From positions 29,085 through 93,084 of the forward strand of contig SCUE01000033.1 in the NCBI GenBank assembly GCA_004297775.1: a stretch of 64,000 nucleotides of DNA, in the 5' to 3' direction. Position 1 is the stretch's first letter; each line of letters begins with the position of its first letter. The DNA is from Chloroflexota bacterium (GTDB taxonomy: Bacteria; Chloroflexota; UBA6077; FW602-bin22). A program made the position numbers and the translations under genes. The notes beneath the pieces are model-generated. The model was given only the letters and a program-made list of their open reading frames with translations. It was not told the origin of the DNA and did no database searches. This document shows positions 49,813 to 59,074 of the stretch, piece after piece.

Positions 49813-50948
49813 GAGGCGTACGGATCGGCCGCGTCGCGGAGGCCATCTCCCAGGAAGTTGAAGGCGAGAATGACGATGATGACCGGGACCGCCGGCAAGA
49901 GTAGCCACGGCGTGATCGCGACCGTCTGGACGTTTTGCGCCTGCTGAAGGAGAACGCCCCAACTGATTGCTGGCGGCCGCAAGCCGAGGCCGAGGAAGCT
50001 CAGCGACGTCTCGGCCACGATCATTGCGGGGAGCGCCAGCGTCGTCGCGGCGATGATGTGGCTAAGGAACGAGGGCACCATGTGGCGGAAAATGATGCGG
50101 AATTGGCTGCAGCCGCTCAGCTCGGCAGCCGTCACGAAGTCCTCTTCGCGCAGGCTCAGGAATCGGCCGCGCACGACCCGCGCCAATTCGGTCCAGCCGA
50201 TCAGCGAGATGATCAGCGTGATGACAAAGTAAACTTGCAAGACGTCCCAGTCCCTTGGCATCGCTGCCGCAAGCCCCATCCAGAGCGGGATCGTTGGTAT
50301 CGAGCGCAGGATCTCGATCACGCGCTGAATCACGGTGTCCATCATCCCGCCGTAGTAGCCGGAGATTCCCCCAAGCAAGATGCCGAGAAACAGGCTGAGC
50401 GCCACCCCGACCAGGCCGATGACAAGCGAGATTCGCGTCGCGTGCATCAAGCGCGACCACATATCCCGCCCCTGTGGATCCGTGCCAATAAGGAACAGCG
50501 ATTCCTCGGCTGCGCCAGCGTCGACGCCGACGATGTGTCGATCGGTCGGGATTACGCCGAAGAGCTTGTACTCGTAACCGCGAGCGAAGAACTGGATGGG
50601 GACCTTCTTGGCCGGATCCGGCTCGTAGACGCGCTTGAATGTGACCGGATCGCGCCTGCCGCTCAGGCCGAGGACGTGGGGTCCGAATGAGCCGTCGGGA
50701 TAGAAAAAGTAGATCGACTGCGGCGCGATCAGCCCCCGCTGAGCTTCGGAGGCGAGCGGATCGGCGTAGGCGAGGAAATCGCCGAACGGGACGATCAGGT
50801 ACGAGAGCAGAATGACGACGCCGCTGACCATCGCGACTTTGTGCTTTCGGAAGCGCCACCAGGTGAGCTGCCATTGCGTGGCGACTGATATGCGTTCCTC
50901 GGCCGCGCCTTGAGCTTCGGCTGTCAATGCACCGACGGACACGCTCAC
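49809..50948 (-). CDS. ABC transporter permease (OppC/DppC-like)
   Basis: GTDPQGRDMWSRLMHATRISLVIGLVGVALSLFLGILLGGISGYYGG; EAA-like loop. Confidence 0.92.
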   Translation of the reverse strand: MSVSVGALTAEAQGAAEERISVATQWQLTWWRFRKHKVAMVSGVVILLSYLIVPFGDFLAYADPLASEAQRGLIAPQSIYFFYPDGSFGPHVLGLSGRRDPVTFKRVYEPDPAKKVPIQFFARGYEYKLFGVIPTDRHIVGVDAGAAEESLFLIGTDPQGRDMWSRLMHATRISLVIGLVGVALSLFLGILLGGISGYYGGMMDTVIQRVIEILRSIPTIPLWMGLAAAMPRDWDVLQVYFVITLIISLIGWTELARVVRGRFLSLREEDFVTAAELSGCSQFRIIFRHMVPSFLSHIIAATTLALPAMIVAETSLSFLGLGLRPPAISWGVLLQQAQNVQTVAITPWLLLPAVPVIIVILAFNFLGDGLRDAADPYAS

Positions 50949-51935
50949 CTAACCCTCGAACCGAATGCGTGGATCGATCCATAGGAGGAGGAGGTCGGAG
51001 AGGAACGTGCCGACGACTGTCATCAGCCCGATCAGAAGAACGATCGTGCCCGCCAGGAACATGTCCTGCGCAATGAGCGACTTCAAGAGCAGCGGTCCGA
51101 CGGTCGGCAAGCTCAGAACCAGCGACACGATGATGCTGCCGGACACGACATACGGCAACGAGTAGCCAACCGTGCTGGCGAATGGATTGAGGGCTACGCG
51201 AACGGGGTACTTCAAGACAACGCGTGACCACGGAAGACCCTTGGCCCGCGCCGTCACAACGTATGGCTTGCGAAGCTCATCGAGCAGATTGGCGCGCATG
51301 ACACGCATCGCCTGCGCGGTCGTCGCGAGGCCGATGATGAGCGCTGGGATCGGCAGATGCGCGAGCAAGTCCTGAGCTCTTCCCACGCTCCAAGGTGCGT
51401 CGGCGTACTCAACCGAGAAGAGTCCACCGATGTTGGCGTCGAAGAGGACGAATCCGAAATACAGGACGAGGAGCGCCAGGAGAAAACCTGGCACCGCCAC
51501 GCCGATGAAGCCGATGAACGTGAACACGTAGTCGAAGAGGGAGTACTGCCGAACGGCCGAGTAGACGCCGATCGGCAAGGCGACGACCCAGGTGACGAAG
51601 AGGGCAGCGATTGAAACCACCATCGTCAGGGATAGCCGGTCTCCGATGACCTCGGAGACCGGCCGGTTGTACTCCATCGCCATACCGAAATTGCCCGTCA
51701 ACGCCAGACCCGCCCAGCGAACGTACTGGACATACACCGGTTGGTCGAGGCCGTACTGCGCGCGAAGGTTTTGCGCCTCTTCCTGCGACACAAGGCTACC
51801 GGAGGCCGTCAATTGCGCGATGTACGCGTCAACGTAGTCCCCCGGCGGCAAAAGGATAATCACGAACGACAGGAGCGAGATCGCCCAGACCGTGAAGAGG
51901 GAGAGGAGCAGCCTTCGCGCGATGTACGTAACCAC
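50949..51935 (-). CDS. ABC transporter permease (OppB/DppB-like)
   Basis: MVTYIARRLLLSLFTVWAISLLSFVIILLPPGD; multi-TM; RVALNPFASTVGYSLPYVVSGSIIVSLVLSLPTVG. Confidence 0.92.
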   Translation of the reverse strand: MVTYIARRLLLSLFTVWAISLLSFVIILLPPGDYVDAYIAQLTASGSLVSQEEAQNLRAQYGLDQPVYVQYVRWAGLALTGNFGMAMEYNRPVSEVIGDRLSLTMVVSIAALFVTWVVALPIGVYSAVRQYSLFDYVFTFIGFIGVAVPGFLLALLVLYFGFVLFDANIGGLFSVEYADAPWSVGRAQDLLAHLPIPALIIGLATTAQAMRVMRANLLDELRKPYVVTARAKGLPWSRVVLKYPVRVALNPFASTVGYSLPYVVSGSIIVSLVLSLPTVGPLLLKSLIAQDMFLAGTIVLLIGLMTVVGTFLSDLLLLWIDPRIRFEG

Positions 51936-51947
51936 GAATTCGAGACG

Positions 51948-54155
51948 TTAGCTCTTGAAGTAGAAATGCTCTGGGCGCGCGTTCCCTGGCGTCTGGCCCG
52001 GCGTGCTGCCGACGACGCTATCCGGAACGTTCCCCATTCGATTACTCTGGATGACGATGCCGAGCAGCGCCGGTGAGACGCCAACCGTGCCGATGATCCA
52101 GAGGTTCTCGGCCATGAGTTTGTTCAACTCCTTCGCCAGAACGACGCGTTCGGCCTCAGGCGTGCTCTTCGCCTTCTCGAAGATCTCGATTTGCTTGAGA
52201 ATGTCGCCTTCCGGCTTCTTGCCGATGGTACCGCCCGACTGATACCACTGACCGAACGCCGGTCCGATCGCGCTGTCGATCGCGAACGCCATCGCGTGAT
52301 TCGGGTATGTGAACGGAGTGTCCGAACCATCGTTCGACCAGACGCGAATCTGCAGCTCATTTGCCTCGAGCCGCTTAGTCATCAGGCTGCGCTCGACCTG
52401 GACAACGTTGCCTTTGATCCCAATCTTGGTCCAGTGCTGGGCGGCCATCTCGGAGATGCCGGTCCAGTTGACGAACGCGGCGCCGACGGTCGTGACTTCG
52501 AGAACGAGCGGACCCTTGCCGTCCGTCCGAAGCCGGAATCCCTGTGCGTCCTTCTTGTCGAGGCCGATCTTGTCGAGGAGATCATTCGCCTTCTTGAGGT
52601 CGAGTACTGAATTGAGCGTTCGGTACTCTGGTCCCGGGCTCGCCGGCGAGTCCTTGGACGGTGATGGTCCACCAGGGTCGCCCTGGCCGAGCCAGAAGAC
52701 CTCGTTCATCTGCTTGCGATCGATACCACTCGAAAGCGCGATCCGGAAGTCCTTGTTATGGAGCCATTTCGCGATCTCAGGATCCGCGTCATAGCTCATG
52801 TTGACGAAGAATCCCGCGTCGGTGCCGTGAGGCCAGTTCCAGAATTTGACGGTGTAGTTGCCCTTCTTCTCGTTCTCTTTGAAGGCCGGAAGCTTGGCGA
52901 TGTCCATGTGGCGCACCTGAAGATCGTATTCACCGGCGATCGCGCGCAGGTTCGCGACTTCCAGGTTCTCGGCCAATGTAAACGTGATCTTGTCGATGTA
53001 CGGGAGCTGGTTGCCAGCCGTGTCGACCTCAAAGTAGTACGGATTGCGTTCGCACGTGACCGTGGGCTGTGTTACAGCCGTCTTATAGACCCACGGTGCC
53101 AGCGTCGGACAATCGACGTTGCGGGCAGTGTCGTTGCGATTCTTGAAGTAGAGGCCCCAGTTGTCGAACTTGGCGTCCTTCGCCTTCTTCTCGGCCTCAT
53201 CCTTGCCAATGTACTTGGCGTGGAATTGCTGCATGTAATGCTTCGGCGCGTACATTCCCATCGCCTGGCGACCACGTGTCTGGTGGCCGGCGACGTTCAG
53301 CGATGCGACAAGATCAAGGAAGAGGTAGTAGGGGCCGTCGAACTTGAACGCGACGGACGTATCGGAGAGTTTTTCGACTTTACCCTGCTTGCCGCCAACC
53401 GCCATGAATGACGCCAGGCTGGGGTTGAGATCCTTGTTGAGGTACAGATCCTCGTACCAGAACAGAATGTCGTCGGCGGTGAACGGTTTGCCGTCCGACC
53501 ACTTGTGGCCCTTGCGGAGATTGATGATGAAGGTCTTGCCTCCGTCCTGAATCTCCCAGCTCTTCGCGACGTGGGGCACGACTTTCTCGACCTTTGCGTC
53601 GTAGTAGACGAGGTGGTCGTGGAAGTGGCGCTCCATATTCTGCGTATCGGCCGGTCCGGTAAATCCCATCCGCCAGTTGCCACCGTACTTTCCGACCTCG
53701 CCGGCCGGCTTCAGCACGAGCGGCTCGCTTGGGAGTCGCTGCTCGACGGCCGGCAGTTTGCCATCCTTCACGAGGGCGTTCAGCGTCGGCGCCTCCGCGA
53801 ACTGCTTCGGCATCGCCGCTGGGTCGGTGAGGACGACCGGAAGTCCGACCGGGCCAGACACCGCTGGCGCGGCGGCGGCGGGCTTCGAGGCCGCGGCCGG
53901 CGCTGGCGCAGCGGCGGCTGGCTTCGGCGCCTCGGCCGGCTTGGCCGGTTCGGCGGGCTTTGGGGCCGCGGCCGGCGCTGGCGCAGCGGCGGCTGGCTTC
54001 GGCGCCTCGGCCGGCTTGGCCGGTTCGGCGGGCTTGGCCGGCGCCGCTGTCGGTGCGGCGGGAGACGCGCACGCGGCAATCAGTGCCGCGAGCGAGGCTG
54101 TCCCCAGCCCACCGAGGAAACGACGGCGACTCAGGGCATTCGGGAATCGCATCAT
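51948..54155 (-). CDS. ABC transporter substrate-binding protein, family 5 (lipoprotein)
   Basis: SRRRFLGGLGTASLAALIAAC (RR plus lipobox), Ala/Pro/Lys linker, then SBP_bac_5-like body; ATG at 54155 with upstream GGAGGA. Confidence 0.9.
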   Translation of the reverse strand: MMRFPNALSRRRFLGGLGTASLAALIAACASPAAPTAAPAKPAEPAKPAEAPKPAAAAPAPAAAPKPAEPAKPAEAPKPAAAAPAPAAASKPAAAAPAVSGPVGLPVVLTDPAAMPKQFAEAPTLNALVKDGKLPAVEQRLPSEPLVLKPAGEVGKYGGNWRMGFTGPADTQNMERHFHDHLVYYDAKVEKVVPHVAKSWEIQDGGKTFIINLRKGHKWSDGKPFTADDILFWYEDLYLNKDLNPSLASFMAVGGKQGKVEKLSDTSVAFKFDGPYYLFLDLVASLNVAGHQTRGRQAMGMYAPKHYMQQFHAKYIGKDEAEKKAKDAKFDNWGLYFKNRNDTARNVDCPTLAPWVYKTAVTQPTVTCERNPYYFEVDTAGNQLPYIDKITFTLAENLEVANLRAIAGEYDLQVRHMDIAKLPAFKENEKKGNYTVKFWNWPHGTDAGFFVNMSYDADPEIAKWLHNKDFRIALSSGIDRKQMNEVFWLGQGDPGGPSPSKDSPASPGPEYRTLNSVLDLKKANDLLDKIGLDKKDAQGFRLRTDGKGPLVLEVTTVGAAFVNWTGISEMAAQHWTKIGIKGNVVQVERSLMTKRLEANELQIRVWSNDGSDTPFTYPNHAMAFAIDSAIGPAFGQWYQSGGTIGKKPEGDILKQIEIFEKAKSTPEAERVVLAKELNKLMAENLWIIGTVGVSPALLGIVIQSNRMGNVPDSVVGSTPGQTPGNARPEHFYFKS
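53889..54035 (-). repeat. Tandem repeat, ~2 copies x 75 bp (25 codons) in the SBP linker
   Basis: 53889-53960 and 53964-54035 read as identical; period 75. Confidence 0.9.
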
Positions 54156-54261
54156 GGGTCCACGTCCTCCTTCAAGGTAGTTCCGCATAGTACACATCTT
54201 GAGCGGTTCGTTGTTGCGCGCCTTCCGGGCGGCGCCAGCGCGAGAACGAGAGTTGGTGCCG

Positions 54262-55956
54262 CTACGGAGCGCTGATCACGCGGACCGTGCCCTCAGTCCC
54301 GTTCACTTCGATGAGTTCGCCGTCGCGAATGCGTGTCGTCGCGCCAGCCACGCCGACGACCGCCGGAATGCGGTATTCGCGGGCCACGATCGCGCAATGG
54401 CCCAGCATCCCGCCCGACTCGGTGACGACCGCGCCGACCGATGCGAACAATGGCGTCCACGCGGGTGACGTGCTCTCAGCAATGAGGATCTCGCCCGGTT
54501 GAATGCGCGACGTGTCGCCGAGGCGACGCGCGATCCGTGCTCGCGCTCGGACGATGCCAGCCGAGGCGCCGACGCCACGCATCATCGTCTCATCGCCCGC
54601 CAATGCTTTGGCAGAGCGGAAACGCGCCGAGGCGCGGCCAACCGCGTCGAGGGGTGGCGGCGCGGGTGGCGCCGGTGTTCCGAGTTCCATCGGAGGGCGG
54701 ATGCTTGCGAATCGGTCCATCTCCGCGCGGCGTTCCGCGATGATTTCGCGATGATCGGATGACGTGTCGGCCGCGACCGCGGCAAGAGCCTCATCTGGCC
54801 AAAGCATAAAGACGTCGTCCGGCCGTTCGATCGTGCCCCGCCGGGTTAGGCGATGCCCGATTTCGACGAAGACGCGGCGCACTTTGTACGTGCCACGCGT
54901 ATCGATCCAATACCCGTGATCCTCGGTCAAGACGACGCCAAGTTGCGCGGCCGGTAAAAGGAACTCAAAGCGGGCCCGGTCGGATTCGGGCAGTGCCGCC
55001 AGCCGAGCCCGAGCTCGCGCGGTTGCCTCCTCACGCTCGTTGGCCAGCCGGGTCAGCCGCGCGTCAGGGTCGGCGTCGGGGCGCCAAAGCATCTCGCGTA
55101 GACTCTTGACGGCCGGGGTCGGGTCCTCGACCCATGATGGATTGCTCGGCAGCCAGTTCTCGTAGCGCTGGCCGTACTCCGCGATCGCGCGATCGAACGC
55201 CTGGACAAACGCCTCGGCGGCTGGCATTGCGCGCAGGCGCGGCATCACGTTGGACGGGTCCATTTCAGCCAGGATGCGCGCGACCTCGGGGATCGTCTCC
55301 GCGACCTTGGCGACGTGCCAGAGCGCACGCCCGGTCTCGGTCGTCTTGTTGGTGAAGCCCTGCAGAAATACCTGCAACTCGAGGTGGGGTGTGTCGCCGA
55401 AAAGATCGACGTACAGCTGCTGAAAAAGCGCGATCGCGGCGTATCCCGGCGTGAGAATCAGGAAATGCAGATTCCAGAGGCGCGCCATACGACGGATCGA
55501 TTCCTCGCCATGCATCGCCAGGGCCGCGTCGGTGGCGGACGCGCGGTCGAATGCCTCCCACCATGCGTGGTGGCCGCGCAGCTCGGGGAGCCAGTCGTTC
55601 TCCCAGGTTGGGCGTTGTGTCGCGATCGCCGCCTCGATGCGCGCGTCGCTCTCGCGCGCGATCCGCGCCCGCTCGTCTTCCGACAGAGGCAAGGGATTCT
55701 GCGCCAGGTAGTAGTAGGTGTTGATCCGTCGGACTTCGGTCCTTTGCGCCGCTTGACCGTAGTGCCGCCGCGCGGCGTCCATGCCCTGCCAGACCATGCG
55801 TCCATCGATCGTAAAGTCGAACGGCGTCATCTGGGTGAACCAGTGTGACTGGCCGAACCGCCAGTGCAGAAACGCGTCCGACGGGTCGTCCCACCGAACC
55901 GGGAAACCCGCGGGGATCGGGAACGGCGCGCGGGGATTCGTGTTTGCGGTCGACAC
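54262..55956 (-). CDS. PEP-utilising enzyme swivel (phosphohistidine) domain protein lacking an ATP-grasp domain
   Basis: C-terminal GEILIAESTSPAWTPLFASVGAVVTESGGMLGHCAIVAREYRIPAVVGVAGATTRIRDGELIEVNGTEGTV; no PPDK_N signature in the N-terminal 440 aa. GTG at 55956 has SD AGAAGG; ATG alternative at 55974. Confidence 0.82.
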   Translation of the reverse strand: MSTANTNPRAPFPIPAGFPVRWDDPSDAFLHWRFGQSHWFTQMTPFDFTIDGRMVWQGMDAARRHYGQAAQRTEVRRINTYYYLAQNPLPLSEDERARIARESDARIEAAIATQRPTWENDWLPELRGHHAWWEAFDRASATDAALAMHGEESIRRMARLWNLHFLILTPGYAAIALFQQLYVDLFGDTPHLELQVFLQGFTNKTTETGRALWHVAKVAETIPEVARILAEMDPSNVMPRLRAMPAAEAFVQAFDRAIAEYGQRYENWLPSNPSWVEDPTPAVKSLREMLWRPDADPDARLTRLANEREEATARARARLAALPESDRARFEFLLPAAQLGVVLTEDHGYWIDTRGTYKVRRVFVEIGHRLTRRGTIERPDDVFMLWPDEALAAVAADTSSDHREIIAERRAEMDRFASIRPPMELGTPAPPAPPPLDAVGRASARFRSAKALAGDETMMRGVGASAGIVRARARIARRLGDTSRIQPGEILIAESTSPAWTPLFASVGAVVTESGGMLGHCAIVAREYRIPAVVGVAGATTRIRDGELIEVNGTEGTVRVISAP

Positions 55957-56113
55957 TTTGACCCTTCTATCCATCGTGAGGCTGTGCCTCGACCGGTCGC
56001 CTCGTCGCCGCCGGGTCAGGGGCCGCGTATGTTAACGCTCGCACGGTCGGCACGCGGTCGCCGTGTCTGGGCGACGCGACTGCGTCCACGGCACGCGCGG
56101 CACGGCCATCTGG

Positions 56114-57346
56114 TTATGCGGTCGTCTTCTCCGATGACGACGATCCGCGGAGCGACCAGGCGATCCACGCTCCGGCGGCGCTCAATGCGCAGGCAGTCAC
56201 CAGGAATGAGGCACGGAATCCGAAGACCGCCGCCGCCGCCGACCCGATCAGCGGTCCGGTCGCGTTGCCAAGCGCCATCGCGGACGCCGTGAGACCAAAG
56301 ACCCACCCTCGACGATCCGGCGGCGCCAGGAGCCCAATCATCGCCATCGAGACCGGCATGATGGCGCCGGCGAACGCGCCGGTGATGGCCCGGAGCACAA
56401 GCAACTCCCACGGAGATTGAACGAGTGCCTGCGGCAGATACAGGATTCCCGAGGCAAGCGCCGCGAAAGCAAGAACGCGCCGGTGGCCGACTCGGTCGCC
56501 CAGGCGGCCACCGATCGCGGCGGCGGCGGCGCCCGAGACCGCGGCCGCGCCCAGGATGGTGCCGGCGATCGATGCCGCGGCCGTTTCAGAATCGATGAGT
56601 TGAACGATGAACAGCGGCAAGACCGGCGCGATCGCGGTTTGGCCCGTTTGCGCGACGAAGATGGAGATAACGACCGCCCGGACGCGCGGGAAATCACGCA
56701 TCACCGCGAGGTTGGCGCGCCAGGTCGGTCGTTCGCGTGTCGGCGGCCGCTCGAAGCGCTCGTGCACGAAGAACACGACCGACACGCCGGACAGGAAAAG
56801 TAACCCGCCCGTGACGAGGAAAGAGGCGCGGAATCCATAGGTATCCGCGACGAAGCCGCCGAGAACCGGGCCAAACGACGCGCCCACGAACGCGCTGGTC
56901 GCCATCAGACCCATCGATTGCCCGAGCTTGCTTGGTGGAACGATTGCCGCGACCAGCACCCGTGTGGCCGATAGCGTACCCGCGAAGATGCCCTGGACCG
57001 CGCGCGCGACCAGGAGTTGCCGAACGTCGTCGATTGCCGCCATCGCCGCGACAACCACGCCGCCACTCAGGATCGAGCGGGATACCATCGGCTTTCGGCC
57101 GTATCGGTCGGCCCAGGTTCCCCAAACCGGGGCCATCACTGCCTGCGTCAACGCCGCGATCGAGGCGATTGCGCCGGCCCACACGGCCGCCTGGCTCGGA
57201 TCGGTCACGCCGAGCACGCGGACATACAGGGGCATGAACGGGAGAACGGCCGCGAAGCCAATCATCGCGATCGCCTGACTCAACCAAAGGACCGCGAAGG
57301 TTCGCTGCCACCCGGGCTGCCCGCCATCGTCGGGTGACTGACTCAC
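56114..57346 (-). CDS. MFS transporter
   Basis: 12-TM pattern; PVWGTWADRYGRKPMVSRSIL; GGRLGDRVGHRRVLAFAAL. Confidence 0.9.
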   Translation of the reverse strand: MSQSPDDGGQPGWQRTFAVLWLSQAIAMIGFAAVLPFMPLYVRVLGVTDPSQAAVWAGAIASIAALTQAVMAPVWGTWADRYGRKPMVSRSILSGGVVVAAMAAIDDVRQLLVARAVQGIFAGTLSATRVLVAAIVPPSKLGQSMGLMATSAFVGASFGPVLGGFVADTYGFRASFLVTGGLLFLSGVSVVFFVHERFERPPTRERPTWRANLAVMRDFPRVRAVVISIFVAQTGQTAIAPVLPLFIVQLIDSETAAASIAGTILGAAAVSGAAAAAIGGRLGDRVGHRRVLAFAALASGILYLPQALVQSPWELLVLRAITGAFAGAIMPVSMAMIGLLAPPDRRGWVFGLTASAMALGNATGPLIGSAAAAVFGFRASFLVTACALSAAGAWIAWSLRGSSSSEKTTA

Positions 57347-57467
57347 CGTGGGCAGGATATCAGTCTCGCATGCGCGCCACGCGCTCGGGGCCGACAAGCC
57401 GGGTTCCTGTCATGCGCGAGCGGTGTGATTCTGTGAGGTTGTATGGTTACTGAGGAGAAAGCTGAGC

Positions 57468-58307
57468 CTAGACGGCGGCCCCGACCGGAACGGTGTCGGT
57501 CGGCTGGTACGCCGGTAACCCGCAGAAGGCGTCGTAGTCGATGAGCTCAGTGATCGTCGGCGAGTCGCCACACATCGGGCACATCGGATCGCGCCGAATC
57601 TTGACCTCGGAGAACTCCATCGCCATCGCGTCGAAGATGAGGAGCCGACCGATCAATGGATCGCCCTCGCCGAGGATCAACTTCAGGACTTCGACCGCTT
57701 GAATCGAGCCGACGATGCCCGGGAGGACACCGAAGACGCCGGCTTCAGCACAGTTGGGCACCGCGCCGGCTGGCGGTGGCGACGGGAACAAGCAGCGATA
57801 GCACGGTCCGTCCTTCGGCTTGAAGACCGTGACCTGACCGTCGAACTGGAAGATCGAGCCATGCACGACCGTCTTGTCGAGCATCACCGCCGCGTCATTG
57901 GTCAAGTAGCGTGTCTGAAAGTTGTCCGTACCGTCGACGATGATGTCGAAGTCACGAAAAACGTCGAAGACGTTGTCGGAATACAGTCGCTGCTGAAACG
58001 GCACAACCTTCACGTCCGGATTGATCGACGCAATCGTGCGCGCCGCCGATTCGACCTTTGGCAAACCGACAGTGTCGACGCGATGGAGGATCTGGCGCTG
58101 CAGATTTGACAGGTCGACCGTGTCGAAGTCCACGATCCCGAGCGTGCCGACCCCGGCCGCGGCGAGGTACAGCGCCGCCGGTGAACCCAATCCTCCCGCG
58201 CCAAGCAGGAGAACGCGGGCGTTCATCAGCTTCTTCTGGCCCATCGCGCCAACCTGCGGCAGCAATATGTGCCGGCTGTATCGGCGAATCTGCTCTTCGG
58301 TAAACAT
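57468..58307 (-). CDS. moeB: ThiF/MoeB/HesA-family E1-like adenylyltransferase, no rhodanese domain
   Basis: RYSRHILLPQVGAMGQKKLMNARVLLLGAGGLGSPAALYLAAAGVG; DGTDNFQTRYLTND; zinc Cys pairs CYRC and CPMC; ends at 279 aa. Confidence 0.92.
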   Translation of the reverse strand: MFTEEQIRRYSRHILLPQVGAMGQKKLMNARVLLLGAGGLGSPAALYLAAAGVGTLGIVDFDTVDLSNLQRQILHRVDTVGLPKVESAARTIASINPDVKVVPFQQRLYSDNVFDVFRDFDIIVDGTDNFQTRYLTNDAAVMLDKTVVHGSIFQFDGQVTVFKPKDGPCYRCLFPSPPPAGAVPNCAEAGVFGVLPGIVGSIQAVEVLKLILGEGDPLIGRLLIFDAMAMEFSEVKIRRDPMCPMCGDSPTITELIDYDAFCGLPAYQPTDTVPVGAAV

Positions 58308-58390
58308 GCCCTTCTACTCCTCCGTAATGACACACACGCTTCGTGTTTGCTTGCAAACCGTGCTCGGGTGCGACGGCGTGGTCGTCGCCA

Positions 58391-59074
58391 TCACCGCACC
58401 TCCACCGGCACCTCAGAAATGACGCTGTCGACGATGCGAAATGCGCGCGCGACCGGCGCGGCGCGATCGCTCAGCGACACGATCAGATAGATCGAATCCG
58501 GGTAGTACGCCAGCCGCACATCGGTTGGCGACGGATACGCCTCCGTGTGCGTGTGGGAGTGGTAGATGGCGATCAGATCCTCGCCCTGCTGGTCGATGTC
58601 GTCGAACACGCGAATCTGTTCGCGTGGATCCATCACATAGAGGACCGGGCTCGCCTCGGTGTTCGTCATGCGATGGATGCGCTTCGCGACGAGGCCGGAT
58701 CCGGAGAGAAGGCCGCAGCACTCGTTCGGGTACTCGGCGTCCGCGTGCGCGACCATGTCATTGAGGTGGATGCGCTCGATGACGAGGCTGTCCGATCCAC
58801 CGGCCAGCATTGGTACGAACGCGACTTCATCGTTGTTGGTGAGCGCGGTATGCTTGCCCGCCATGGCGCGCGCTTCCTCTCCGTTGACGTAGACATTGAC
58901 ATAATTCTTGAAGTCGTCGTCGGCCCAGATCTCGGCTTTCATACCCGGGTGCAGCGCGTCGAGCGTATCGATGAGGTCGAGCAATTGGGCGCCCTCAGCG
59001 AGCGTGACCGCAACGTGCGTCGTGCCGGACGTCAAGCGTCGGTACGGTGTCGGGATGTAGACGTTTACAGTCAT
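58391..59074 (-). CDS. Fusion: N-terminal MoaD/ThiS/CysO-like ubiquitin-like carrier + C-terminal JAMM/MPN+ (Mec-like) metalloprotease
   Basis: Ubiquitin-like part ends NDEVAFVPMLAGG; JAMM part ECCGLL...HSHTHTEAYPSPTD (HxHx7SxxD); GG codons at 58796-58801. Confidence 0.92.
   Translation of the reverse strand: MTVNVYIPTPYRRLTSGTTHVAVTLAEGAQLLDLIDTLDALHPGMKAEIWADDDFKNYVNVYVNGEEARAMAGKHTALTNNDEVAFVPMLAGGSDSLVIERIHLNDMVAHADAEYPNECCGLLSGSGLVAKRIHRMTNTEASPVLYVMDPREQIRVFDDIDQQGEDLIAIYHSHTHTEAYPSPTDVRLAYYPDSIYLIVSLSDRAAPVARAFRIVDSVISEVPVEVR

Noticed and set aside
53889-54035. CRISPR or mobile-element repeat
   Set aside because: In-frame 25-codon linker duplication in a lipoprotein, no spacers or terminal inverted repeats.
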